DNA of 21,807 bases from positions 1 through 21,807 of the forward strand of contig DDED01000135.1 of assembly GCA_002336035.1 (NCBI GenBank). Direction: 5' to 3'. Positions 1 through 7,440 of the stretch are shown here, one piece after another. The notes under the pieces are model-generated. The model did not search any database. It had not been told where the DNA came from and worked only from the letters and a program-made list of their open reading frames with translations. Source of the stretch: Cellvibrionales bacterium UBA1963. GTDB taxonomy: Bacteria; Pseudomonadota; Gammaproteobacteria; Pseudomonadales; UBA7434. Every line of letters starts with the position of its first letter. The stretch's first letter is position 1. Both the position numbers and the translations under genes were made by a program.

Positions 1-1795
1 CCAAACCTAACCACTGGCCTTTTTGTCGATAAATAATATGCAAGCCACTGGTTTGATATTTGACTTTTGGTGAATGACCCATCAAAGTTAGACTGTCAAT
101 TAATGCCGCCGGTGTGCCCTGCTCAATTTCAACCCCTCGACCGATATTGGTAATATGCGGACGACTCAAAGCACTTTGAGGCGATCGACCTAAGCCTAAA
201 ACCTCATAAATAAAACCGGCAACATAAGGAATTATTCGTTTACCGCCCGGTGAACCAATAATTAAAATCGGCTGGCTATTACGATCAAAAATAATCATTG
301 GCGACATCGAACTCCGCGGCCGCTTACCACCTTGTACTCGATTAGCGACAAGCCTTTTATTGCCGTCGCGTGGAGTAAATGAGAAATCAGTTAGCTGGTT
401 ATTCAGTAAAAAACCATCAACCATTAATCGCGATCCAAAAGCTGTTTCAATACTGCTGGTCATGCTTACCGCGTTGCCGTAACGATCAACGATACTCAGA
501 TGAGAAGTCGATTCTAACTCTGGGCTGGCCTGTGTGATATATCGATGGGCTAGAGGCCTTGTTAGCTTGCCAGGTTTTGCAATGGCCATAGCTTGAACTG
601 GGTTAATCAGCTTTGCCCGTGAACTAAGGTAGTCTGCAGCTAATAATTGCTGAACCGGTACGGAAATGAAATCTGGGTCAGCCAAGTAAGTGTTTCGATC
701 AGCAAAAGCGAGGCGGGAAGCCTCAATAAAATAATGTGCCAGCAATGGATTGTTATCAAGTTGTTGGCCGCTATCGGCCAATGAAGGATCGGTTAGTAAT
801 TCTAAAATCGAAAGAATCGATAAGACCGTGGTTCCCCCCGACGAAGGAGGGCCCATGCCGCAAAGTCTATGTGAAAATATTTCTTGGCATACGGGTACCC
901 GCTGCACCGCGTTATAACCACTAAAATCTTTCGTTGTTAAATAGCCAGCATTATCATCTTTTTCCGTTGCCTCGATTATTTTCTTGCTCAGCTCACCGCG
1001 ATAGAAATAACTGCTGCCCTGCTCTGCAATCATCATTAAACTTCGCGCATACTCGGGATTTTTTAACCGCGAGCCAATCGCCAACGCAACGCCTTGATCA
1101 TCAAAAAAGTAGTTTTTGATGATCGTCCGTTGATCGACCAGCGGTACTAGACGCAATAAAGCATTCAATCTTTCAGAAACAGCAAAGCCATTATTCGATA
1201 AATCAATCGCTGGATTAAATAACGCCTTCCATGGTAATGCGCCATGCTGTTGATGGGCCAACTCCAACATTTTAATTAAACCGGGTACGCCAACACTTTT
1301 ACCGCCTAAAACTGCGTCAAAAAACTTATCCTCTTGACCCAGCTGAGGATTAAAAAATAAATTTTCATCCACCGATAACGGCGCTGTTTCACGGCCATCA
1401 TAACTTTTTAACAGTTTTTGCTGAGCGTCCCAATGCAATAAAAAACCACCCCCACCTATACCTGACGATTGTGGCTCAACCAAACCCAACACTAATTGCG
1501 CCGCTATCGCAGCATCTATAGCTGTGCCGCCCTGTAATAAAATGTTTTTTGCGGCTTCCGTGGCATGAGCATTTGCGGTAACCACCATAAAATTTTCGCC
1601 AATGGCTTTCTTTGAATCAGCAGCATCAATAGAAACAATGGCACTGTTTAGCTCAGGCGGTAAGTTTTTTTCAGCTTGATTGATTGATGCGGCTAGCAAG
1701 CCACTATTTTGAGTGTTGCTAGCTTGGCAGCCAAATAGACCAATGAGCACCAAACACAATAAAAAACAATTTGTTCGGTTACTTTTATTTTTCAT
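1..1795 (-). CDS. ggt: Gamma-glutamyltransferase, lipoprotein form (3' end beyond the window)
   Basis: Cleaves the gamma-glutamyl bond of glutathione and related peptides, transferring it to water or an acceptor amino acid. The frame is open from the ATG at 1795 to the left edge, 598 codons, with no internal stop or frameshift. The family is usually about 560-590 residues, so only the last few residues should be missing. Visible motifs: CGMGPPSSGGTT before the processing site, STSHLSIVD with the expected autoprocessing nucleophile Thr430, KRPRSSMSP, and the oxyanion/substrate motif SPGGKRI at about 515. The N-terminus has a basic stretch, a hydrophobic run and LFGC with Cys23, which suggests a lipoprotein; Phe at -2 is not ideal for a lipobox. 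The start codon shares its A with the coaD stop (TAATG), so translation is probably coupled. Family assignment is firm; the envelope location is inferred. Confidence 0.93.
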   Translation of the reverse strand, partial: MKNKSNRTNCFLLCLVLIGLFGCQASNTQNSGLLAASINQAEKNLPPELNSAIVSIDAADSKKAIGENFMVVTANAHATEAAKNILLQGGTAIDAAIAAQLVLGLVEPQSSGIGGGGFLLHWDAQQKLLKSYDGRETAPLSVDENLFFNPQLGQEDKFFDAVLGGKSVGVPGLIKMLELAHQQHGALPWKALFNPAIDLSNNGFAVSERLNALLRLVPLVDQRTIIKNYFFDDQGVALAIGSRLKNPEYARSLMMIAEQGSSYFYRGELSKKIIEATEKDDNAGYLTTKDFSGYNAVQRVPVCQEIFSHRLCGMGPPSSGGTTVLSILSILELLTDPSLADSGQQLDNNPLLAHYFIEASRLAFADRNTYLADPDFISVPVQQLLAADYLSSRAKLINPVQAMAIAKPGKLTRPLAHRYITQASPELESTSHLSIVDRYGNAVSMTSSIETAFGSRLMVDGFLLNNQLTDFSFTPRDGNKRLVANRVQGGKRPRSSMSPMIIFDRNSQPILIIGSPGGKRIIPYVAGFIYEVLGLGRSPQSALSRPHITNIGRGVEIEQGTPAALIDSLTLMGHSPKVKYQTSGLHIIYRQKGQWLGL

Positions 1796-2274
1796 TAATC
1801 ACCGGTTTTTTGTAAGATTGCCTTTAATACTGGAGCAGGAATAAACTTTGATACATCACCATGAAGGCTAGCAATCTCTCTAACTAAGGTAGAAGAGATA
1901 TACGTTAAATTATCTGCAGGAGTGAGAAACACCGTTTCAAAATCTTGTTTAATTGCACGATTCATATTCGCTAATTGAAACTCGTACTCAAAATCAGAGA
2001 CTGCTCGAAGACCCCTCAAAACTACTGTTTCATCAAGATCTTCTAAAAAATGCGTCAGCAGCTTATCAAATCCTAGCACGGTCACATTAGGAATGTGGGC
2101 AGTAGATTCAGCAGCCATTTGGACCCGTTCATTTAAATCAAACATAGGATTTTTTTTGCTGCTCGCCGCTACCGCAAGTATCACGCCATCAAACAATTGG
2201 CTGGCTCTTTCAACCAGATCAACATGACCATTAGTGATTGGATCAAAAGTCCCCGGATAAACGACTTTAGCCAT
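1795..2274 (-). CDS. coaD: Phosphopantetheine adenylyltransferase
   Basis: Transfers AMP from ATP to 4'-phosphopantetheine, giving dephospho-CoA, the penultimate step of coenzyme A synthesis in the cytosol. The 159-residue length is normal for the bacterial enzyme. The nucleotidyltransferase motif YPGTFDPITNGH lies at residues 6-17, with the T/HxGH-type site TNGH at 14-17. RGLRAVSDFEYE and the ISSTLVREIA segment near residue 130 match the family closely. The ATG at 2274 is preceded by a weak TGGAG about ten bases upstream. It sits 90 bases after rsmD and shares one base with the following ggt start. Confidence 0.97.
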   Translation of the reverse strand: MAKVVYPGTFDPITNGHVDLVERASQLFDGVILAVAASSKKNPMFDLNERVQMAAESTAHIPNVTVLGFDKLLTHFLEDLDETVVLRGLRAVSDFEYEFQLANMNRAIKQDFETVFLTPADNLTYISSTLVREIASLHGDVSKFIPAPVLKAILQKTGD

Positions 2275-2307
2275 ACAATAAAACTCCAGTGTATAAAATT
2301 GGACTTA

Positions 2308-2336
2308 ATTTTAAACATTATTTGTTCGCGCCACAA
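2308..2336 (-). promoter_or_regulatory. Possible sigma-70 promoter for coaD-ggt
   Basis: Read leftward, TTGTGG (2336-2331) and TAAAAT (2313-2308) are separated by 17 bases in the rsmD-coaD gap. Spacing and the -10 are good and the -35 is mediocre. It would let coaD be expressed independently of rsmD. This is a motif match only. Confidence 0.35.
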
Positions 2337-2364
2337 TCAGTTAACCAAAATGACACTTTGAAAT

Positions 2365-2964
2365 TTAGCCATCGCTGACTGAAAATAGCTGATAACTGAC
2401 GTTGCCTGTTGTTTTTTGTCGATAATTGCACCAATGGCCCGGCAAAGTAGCTAACGAAGGCCCTGCAGCCTGCTCAATATAAATAAGCGCGTTGGGCGCT
2501 AGACACTTCGATTGCTCTAAGGCAATGGCAGTTTTCTCTAATAAGTGCGCCTGAAAAGGTGGGTCAAGAAAAATAATGTCAAATTGCGCTTTTGACTGCC
2601 GTTTCATATAGCCCTGAAGCCACTGCTCGGCGCTTGAATGAACGGCACAAAGATTATCCGTTCCCAGTGCCTCGGCGGCGCTAATCATCAGCTGCACCGC
2701 CATTGCATGATGATCGACAGCAGTTACATGAGCGGCTCCGCGAGACAGCGCCTCAAACGATAAGCTAGCGCTACCTGCAAATAAATCCAAACAACGCGCA
2801 CCAGGTAGCTCATTGGCTAGCCAATTAAACAGGGTTTCACGAATGCGATCGGCCGTCGGCCGTAAACCCTGCGCATTAAGCACTGGTAATTTTCGACCTC
2901 GCCAATCGCCACCAATTATTCGAACAGTGCTTCTTTGTTGCTGTTGCGATTTTTGACCCACCAT
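2365..2964 (-). CDS. rsmD: 16S rRNA (guanine(966)-N2)-methyltransferase
   Basis: Methylates N2 of G966 in 16S rRNA using S-adenosylmethionine, on the small-subunit assembly intermediate. The 199-residue protein opens with the family signature VRIIGGDWRGRKL and LRPTADRIRETLFNWL. The SAM-binding motif LDLFAGSASLSFEALSRGA starts near residue 59 and the catalytic DPPF motif is at 134-137, typical of N2-guanine methyltransferases. The first ten residues are a Gln-rich, poorly conserved tail. It is the first gene of the leftward rsmD-coaD-ggt set and is divergent from ftsY, an arrangement common in gammaproteobacteria. Confidence 0.95.
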   Translation of the reverse strand: MVGQKSQQQQRSTVRIIGGDWRGRKLPVLNAQGLRPTADRIRETLFNWLANELPGARCLDLFAGSASLSFEALSRGAAHVTAVDHHAMAVQLMISAAEALGTDNLCAVHSSAEQWLQGYMKRQSKAQFDIIFLDPPFQAHLLEKTAIALEQSKCLAPNALIYIEQAAGPSLATLPGHWCNYRQKTTGNVSYQLFSVSDG

Positions 2965-3006
2965 TTGCTTGAAATTACCTCAGAAAAATACCGTTTTCAG
3001 CTATCG

Positions 3007-3034
3007 ATTTTAACGATTAGTGATAGCATATCAA
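3007..3034 (-). promoter_or_regulatory. Probable sigma-70 promoter for rsmD
   Basis: On the minus strand TTGATA (3034-3029) and TAAAAT (3012-3007) are 16 bases apart, both close to consensus, about 43 bases upstream of the rsmD ATG. The -35 overlaps a small inverted repeat, TGATA-gca-TATCA (3021-3033), in the shared rsmD/ftsY control region. Confidence 0.5.
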
Positions 3035-3085
3035 CCATAACTGAGCGCCATCAATAAATCGATACTAAATTAACCGAGAATACCT

Positions 3086-4090
3086 ATGTTGCGATTCCTT
3101 CGCCGCGGCGACAAACCTTCATCTGGCACGGCTATTGAGAGTAATACGGAGCCGGCTAGTCAAGTAACTCTGCGCCAAAAACTCGCTCAGCGGTTGACCA
3201 GGACCAGTCAAGCGTTGGGCGATAGTCTAGGCAGACTCTTGCTTGGGAAAAAAGAAATTGACGATGAGTTGCTGGAGGAAATAGAAACTCAATTGTTAAT
3301 CGCTGATATTGGTATTGATACAACACAACGCATCATGACCAAACTTTCCAACGCGATTGAACGTCACTCATTGCTCGATTCAGATTCGCTTTACCAGCAA
3401 CTTAAGGCTGAGCTCGCCTTAACGCTTACACCGAGTAACGAAACCTTTACGATTGACTGCTCAAACGGCCCCTTTGTTATTTTGGTTGTAGGCGTCAATG
3501 GAGCAGGGAAAACCACTACTATTGGCAAACTCGCAAAACGATTTCAGCGTGAAGGCTTGTCAGTAATGCTGGCCGCCGGAGATACGTTTCGAGCGGCTGC
3601 AGTCGAACAATTACAAGTCTGGGGTGAGCGTAATGAGGTGCCAGTTGTCGCTCAACACAGCGGTGCTGATAGCGCCTCAGTGATTTTTGATGCCTTACAG
3701 TCAGCAAAAGCCAAGCACATCGACGTGCTCATTGCCGATACAGCCGGCCGCTTACACAATAAAGACAATTTAATGGAAGAATTAAAAAAGGTCGTTAGAG
3801 TCATGAAAAAAATCGACCCATCAGCGCCGCAAGAAGTTTTATTAGTGCTCGATGCCACCATGGGCCAAAACGCTGTTACTCAAGCAGAGGAATTTCAGAG
3901 GGTGGTAGGCGTCACAGGTTTAGCGGTCACCAAGCTTGACGGCACTGCGCGTGGCGGCGTAGTCTTTGCTATAAGTGAAAAATTAGGCTTACCTATACGG
4001 TTTATTGGTGTGGGTGAGAACATTGATGATTTACGTCCGTTCAATCAACAAGACTTTGTTGAAGCGATTTTCAATCCTGAGGGCGGCTAA
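3086..4090 (+). CDS. ftsY: Signal recognition particle receptor GTPase FtsY
   Basis: Receptor for SRP-ribosome complexes at the inner membrane; its GTPase pairs with Ffh to hand nascent membrane proteins to the translocon. Visible are the helical N domain (about 30-115) and the G domain: GVNGAGKT at 136-143, DTFRAAAVEQL at 166-176, DTAGR at 218-222 and TKLDGTARGG at 282-291. At 334 residues it lacks the long acidic A domain of the roughly 500-residue E. coli protein; the first 25 residues are a short basic/polar stretch that may help membrane contact. The stop TAA overlaps the ftsE start (TAATG). Identity is firm. Confidence 0.97.
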   Translation: MLRFLRRGDKPSSGTAIESNTEPASQVTLRQKLAQRLTRTSQALGDSLGRLLLGKKEIDDELLEEIETQLLIADIGIDTTQRIMTKLSNAIERHSLLDSDSLYQQLKAELALTLTPSNETFTIDCSNGPFVILVVGVNGAGKTTTIGKLAKRFQREGLSVMLAAGDTFRAAAVEQLQVWGERNEVPVVAQHSGADSASVIFDALQSAKAKHIDVLIADTAGRLHNKDNLMEELKKVVRVMKKIDPSAPQEVLLVLDATMGQNAVTQAEEFQRVVGVTGLAVTKLDGTARGGVVFAISEKLGLPIRFIGVGENIDDLRPFNQQDFVEAIFNPEGG

Positions 4091-4824
4091 TGATTTCATT
4101 TGAACAAGTTACTAAACGCTATCGCTCTGGCCAATTGGCACTGAACAAGGTGAACTTCACAATAAAGACCGGTGAAATGGCCTTCGTCACGGGCCATTCT
4201 GGCGCGGGTAAAAGCACCTTGCTTAAATTGATGATGCTTATTGAGCGCCCAACAGAGGGCCACATACTCATTAACGACGTGCCCATTGATGGCTTTAATC
4301 GCCGCCAAATACCACAGTTGCGTCGGAAATTTGGTATCGTTCACCAACATCACCAATTGCTCTCAGACCGGACTGTTTTTGACAATGTCGCCTTGCCATT
4401 AATTATTGCTGGTTTTGCACCTCGTGATATTGGTCGTCGTGTCCGCGGCGCGCTTGATAAGGTCCATTTATTAAGCAAAGAAAAACAATTGCCTGAAATG
4501 CTATCAGGCGGAGAGCAGCAGCGAGTTGGCATTGCCCGAGCTGTGGTTAATAAACCTCCTTTTTTGATCGCCGATGAACCAACAGGTAATTTAGATCCCG
4601 AATTAAGCGCGCAAATCATTCAAATTTTTAAAGACTTCAATGACGTTGGCGTCACGGTTTTAATTGCAACGCATGATTTAGCCCTATTGGCAAGAATGCC
4701 CCACCGCTCGCTCACGCTGCGCGAAGGAAAACTGATCGGTTCAGGCATGCCATTATCGTCGATGAATAAATCAACTATTACGCAGGATCAATCACACACC
4801 AATGCGGCACAAGCCGATGCTTAA
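4090..4824 (+). CDS. ftsE: Cell-division ABC transporter ATPase FtsE
   Basis: ATPase partner of FtsX; in E. coli FtsEX sits at the division septum and controls peptidoglycan hydrolases through the periplasmic loop of FtsX. Walker A GHSGAGKST is at 35-43, the Q-loop Gln near 86, the ABC signature LSGGEQQR at 138-145 and Walker B FLIADEP at 158-164. The 244 residues exceed the usual 220-230; the surplus is a polar C-terminal tail of roughly 20 residues with no recognised motif. Its final 23 bases overlap ftsX, and its ATG overlaps the ftsY stop, so the three genes are almost surely co-transcribed and translationally coupled. Confidence 0.96.
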   Translation: MISFEQVTKRYRSGQLALNKVNFTIKTGEMAFVTGHSGAGKSTLLKLMMLIERPTEGHILINDVPIDGFNRRQIPQLRRKFGIVHQHHQLLSDRTVFDNVALPLIIAGFAPRDIGRRVRGALDKVHLLSKEKQLPEMLSGGEQQRVGIARAVVNKPPFLIADEPTGNLDPELSAQIIQIFKDFNDVGVTVLIATHDLALLARMPHRSLTLREGKLIGSGMPLSSMNKSTITQDQSHTNAAQADA

Positions 4825-5794
4825 GGGGTCAACAAACATCGAAACGCCAGCGGTACAATTATCCCCAACACAGCCAAGCTTTGTGGCCTGGCGCCAACAT
4901 CATCGCTCAGTGGCGACCGAAAGTTTAGTCAGATTGGCAAAGCATCCGTTGGCTAATTTTATAACCATGCTCGTACTGGCTATCGCTATTACGCTACCAA
5001 GCAGTTTAAATTTGGTGGTTCGCAACCTTTCTCATTTGCTTGGCCCTGAAAGCAATACTCTCCAAATGAGTCTCTACCTAACCAATAATGTCAGCCCCGC
5101 TAGAGCACAGACAATAGTCAGTCAATTGCGTGACTGGCCAGAGATTAGTCAGGCTGTTTACATATCACCCAGCGAGGCAAAGCAATCATTTGAGCAGCGA
5201 GAGGGATTCGCTGGACTGATTGATAGCCTGCCGAATAACCCACTTCCCGGCTTAATCAGTTTACACATTAGCAGCAGAACGCTCAGTAACGAAGACGCTA
5301 CACAGCTCAAGCAGAAGGCGACATTAATCAATGGGGTAGATCGCGTCATGATGGATTTACAATGGTTTCAAAAGATCAGCGCAATTGTGTCACTCTTTAG
5401 CCAACTCGCCACAGGGCTGACCGTGCTACTGGCTGTTGGCGTCATGCTAGTGATTGGCAATACGATCAAGCTGGCTATTGATAGTCGACGCGAAGAAATT
5501 ATCGTGATCAAACTTATCGGCGCAACTAATGCATTTATCCGCCGACCATTCCTTTACCTTGGCCTCTGGCTTGGTTCAGGTGCGGCCCTGCTGGCCGTAG
5601 GTCTTAGTAAAATAAGTGAGTATGCGCTCACTTATGCAGTCCAATCAGTAATAACCGCTTATGGTGCAGAGATCACATTATTAACACTCGGTATTAGCGA
5701 CAGCCTAATTCTTTTGGCTGTTGGTGCCGCCCTTGGATTAACCGGCGCTTGGCTGGCTGCGGACCACCGTATTCGAAGTTTAGAGCCTAGGTAG
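4802..5794 (+). CDS. ftsX: Cell-division ABC transporter membrane protein FtsX
   Basis: Inner-membrane partner of FtsE in the complex that activates septal cell-wall hydrolases. Four hydrophobic segments fit the FtsX plan: about 50-75, a large periplasmic loop to about 185, then TM2 (about 190-225), TM3 (about 250-270) and TM4 (about 300-325). The conserved stretch SRREEIIVIKLIGATNAFIR between TM2 and TM3 is typical of the family. Length is 330 residues against about 350 in E. coli. The ATG at 4802 gives a 23-base overlap with ftsE; an in-frame ATG at 4817 would shorten the cytoplasmic tail by five residues, and neither has a clear ribosome site. Confidence 0.95.
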   Translation: MRHKPMLKGSTNIETPAVQLSPTQPSFVAWRQHHRSVATESLVRLAKHPLANFITMLVLAIAITLPSSLNLVVRNLSHLLGPESNTLQMSLYLTNNVSPARAQTIVSQLRDWPEISQAVYISPSEAKQSFEQREGFAGLIDSLPNNPLPGLISLHISSRTLSNEDATQLKQKATLINGVDRVMMDLQWFQKISAIVSLFSQLATGLTVLLAVGVMLVIGNTIKLAIDSRREEIIVIKLIGATNAFIRRPFLYLGLWLGSGAALLAVGLSKISEYALTYAVQSVITAYGAEITLLTLGISDSLILLAVGAALGLTGAWLAADHRIRSLEPR

Positions 5795-5825
5795 ATTTTT
5801 TTTCAAGTAAGCTGCTCATTTCATT

Positions 5826-5851
5826 GAACTTCTTCAAAATTGGTACTCTAA
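5826..5851 (+). promoter_or_regulatory. Sigma-E-like promoter for rpoH
   Basis: TTGAACTT, with core GAACTT at 5826-5831, is followed 15 bases later by TCTAA at 5847-5851. This resembles the RpoE consensus GGAACTT-N16-TCTRA and the sigma-E promoter (P3) of E. coli rpoH, whose -35 also reads TTGAACTT. The spacer is one base shorter than the commonest length but in the accepted range. It would place rpoH transcription under envelope-stress control. Whether this genome encodes RpoE cannot be seen here. Confidence 0.5.
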
Positions 5852-5869
5852 GCTGAAGGGTGTTAAAAT
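5840..5869 (+). promoter_or_regulatory. Possible sigma-70 promoter for rpoH
   Basis: TTGGTA (5840-5845), an 18-base spacer and TAAAAT (5864-5869) follow in the same stretch as the sigma-E-like site. The -10 overlaps the left arm of a short inverted repeat. Motif match only. Confidence 0.35.
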
Positions 5870-6048
5870 ACATCCCTGTATTGTTTATTTTTTGATCCAT
5901 TGGGTTTAAACATTAATTTTCGCCCTCAATATTTAGTAATGCAGCACAACAGGCTAAAACACAGCCCGTTAAAAATATTCGTGTCGTTTGCTGCCGCTGT
6001 GAACTAAAACCACGCGAGTGCCGTAAATTATTGATAATCTGTCTAACC

Positions 6049-6064
6049 ATCGGCGAAAGCCGAT
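6049..6064 (+). promoter_or_regulatory. GNRA-tetraloop hairpin in the rpoH leader
   Basis: ATCGGC-GAAA-GCCGAT forms a perfect six-pair stem closed by a GAAA tetraloop, ending 41 bases before the rpoH ATG. The downstream tract TCTTTATTC is only partly T-rich, so it looks more like a stable leader-RNA element than a terminator. rpoH mRNA is temperature-sensing in E. coli, where the structure mostly involves coding sequence; a similar role here is speculative. Confidence 0.4.
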
Positions 6065-6105
6065 TCTTTATTCACAAGAGCCAAAGCTGATAGCAACGTG
6101 ACAAT

Positions 6106-6963
6106 ATGAATACGCAACTTCAAACCATTCCAATTCTTACCCCTGGGGGCAACGTCAATGCCTATATCCAGACGGTTAGCGGTTTCGATATTCTGTCGCT
6201 CGAACGCGAGCAAGCGCTGGGCCAGCGCCTAGCATATGAAGACGATTTAGACGCTGCTCGTGAATTGGTCATGGCACATCTTCGGTTTGTGGTTCATATC
6301 GCTAAATCCTACAACGGCTACGGTTTAGGCCTAGCTGATCTTATTCAAGAAGGCAATGTCGGCTTAATGAAAGCCGTCAAGCGGTTTGATCCCAATAAAG
6401 GGGTTCGCCTTGTTTCTTTTGCCGTGCATTGGATAAAGGCAGAAATTCATGAGTATATTTTGCGTAATTGGCGTATCGTCAAAATTGCCACGACTAAAGC
6501 GCAACGTAAATTATTCTTCAACTTGCGTGGCGCCAAAAAAAGCCTTTCATGGCTTAGCAATGACGAGGCTAATGCTATTGCAAATGATCTGGGCGTTAAT
6601 CTTAAAGATGTGCAACAAATGGAAGGTCGTTTAAGTTCCCATGATATGGGATTTGATGCGCCAGCTGATGCTGATGATGACGTCGCCAGTTATGCACCCG
6701 CTCATTATTTAGAAGACCATAGCCAAGACCCCGCGCTTGCTGTTGAAAGCAATCAATTTGATGCTCAACAAGCTGCCCAACTGCGCAGCGCGCTGAAAGT
6801 ACTAGATGAACGTAGCCTAACTATCCTCCAAGCTCGGTTTTTAAATGAAGAGAATAAAGCAACGCTTCACGAATTAGCCGACCAGTTTCAAGTCTCCGCT
6901 GAACGCATACGCCAGCTAGAAAAAAATGCTCTAAAAAAATTAAAATTAGCGATGGCTGCTTAA
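6106..6963 (+). CDS. rpoH: Heat-shock RNA polymerase sigma-32 factor
   Basis: Directs RNA polymerase to chaperone and protease gene promoters after heat or protein-folding stress. The 285 residues match the family length. Region 2 is clear (LMAHLRFVVHIAKSYNGYG, then DLIQEGNVGLMKAVKRFDP, then FAVHWIKAEIHEYILRNWR). The RpoH box QRKLFFNLR at 133-141 separates it from RpoD and RpoS. Region 4 (about 220-283) carries the helix-turn-helix ending SAERIRQLEKNALKKLK. The ATG at 6106 has no good Shine-Dalgarno sequence, consistent with translation being a control point. It follows ftsEX as in many gammaproteobacteria but has its own leader promoters. Confidence 0.97.
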   Translation: MNTQLQTIPILTPGGNVNAYIQTVSGFDILSLEREQALGQRLAYEDDLDAARELVMAHLRFVVHIAKSYNGYGLGLADLIQEGNVGLMKAVKRFDPNKGVRLVSFAVHWIKAEIHEYILRNWRIVKIATTKAQRKLFFNLRGAKKSLSWLSNDEANAIANDLGVNLKDVQQMEGRLSSHDMGFDAPADADDDVASYAPAHYLEDHSQDPALAVESNQFDAQQAAQLRSALKVLDERSLTILQARFLNEENKATLHELADQFQVSAERIRQLEKNALKKLKLAMAA

Positions 6964-7051
6964 GCGTACTCTTCTAATCTAATACTTATTTCAGCCTTAA
7001 CTGCGGTCAATCACACGCTCTATCATGCCGCCTTATCAATAGGATTATTTG

Positions 7052-7438
7052 ATGGCCAAGCGACTCATTCAATTCGCAGCAATGAATGGATTTTTAGCAG
7101 TGATCATTGGTGCCTTTGGTGCCCATGCCTTGCGTGGAGTGCTAACACCTGACTTAATGCACGCCTATGAGACAGCGGTTCAATACCATTTCTGGCATGC
7201 ACTGGCGTTATTATTTGTTGGTTTAGTGGCCATGCAACACAGTAATAATCGTTACTTCATCGCAAGCGGCATTTTCTTTTCAATGGGCTTAGTGTTATTT
7301 TCAGGCTCTTTATACTTTCTTGCTATCAGTGATATTAGGTACGTCATGGGTATACCGATCGGTATCGTTACGCCCATAGGCGGGCTCATGTTTATGATCG
7401 CTTGGTTGTTGTTACTCTTTGCAAGTTTTAAACTTTAG
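7052..7438 (+). CDS. DUF423 family membrane protein
   Basis: Small integral membrane protein of the DUF423 family (YgdD-like), function unknown. The start AKRLIQFAAMNGFLAVIIGAFGAHALR is typical, as are AYETAVQYHFWHALALL and the glycine-rich GIVTPIGGLMFMIAW near the C-terminus. Four hydrophobic segments are visible. The frame could begin one codon earlier at TTG (7049), but AGGA at 7041-7044 is seven bases before the ATG at 7052 and too close to the TTG, so the ATG and 128 residues are preferred. Its stop is two bases before trmB, suggesting co-transcription. Confidence 0.9.
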   Translation: MAKRLIQFAAMNGFLAVIIGAFGAHALRGVLTPDLMHAYETAVQYHFWHALALLFVGLVAMQHSNNRYFIASGIFFSMGLVLFSGSLYFLAISDIRYVMGIPIGIVTPIGGLMFMIAWLLLLFASFKL

Positions 7439-7440
7439 CT

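Larger units (their letters stand above)
5795..6105 (+). other. ftsX-rpoH intergenic region and rpoH leader
   Basis: This 311-base gap has no convincing open frame. It starts with an eight-T run just after the ftsX stop but no strong stem in front of it, so an intrinsic terminator is not supported. It contains a sigma-E-like promoter, an overlapping sigma-70 candidate, an AT-rich inverted repeat (AATACA-tccc-TGTATT, 5867-5882) followed by a T-rich tract, and a tetraloop hairpin 41 bases before rpoH. Confidence 0.6.

Noticed and set aside
736..1119. Two short rightward frames within the ggt region
   Set aside because: They are antisense to an intact ggt frame with all family motifs, have no ribosome site and resemble no protein.
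5795..5810. Intrinsic terminator after ftsX
   Set aside because: An eight-T run is present, but I find no stable GC-rich stem before it; CCTAGG alone is too short.
5867..5895. Terminator from AATACA-tccc-TGTATT plus T-rich tract
   Set aside because: The stem is six pairs and nearly all A-U, too weak to call, and its left arm overlaps a promoter candidate.
6139..6149. CCCC-T-GGGGG inverted repeat in early rpoH
   Set aside because: There is no room for a loop in RNA, and the codons read a normal Pro-Gly-Gly stretch; probably chance.
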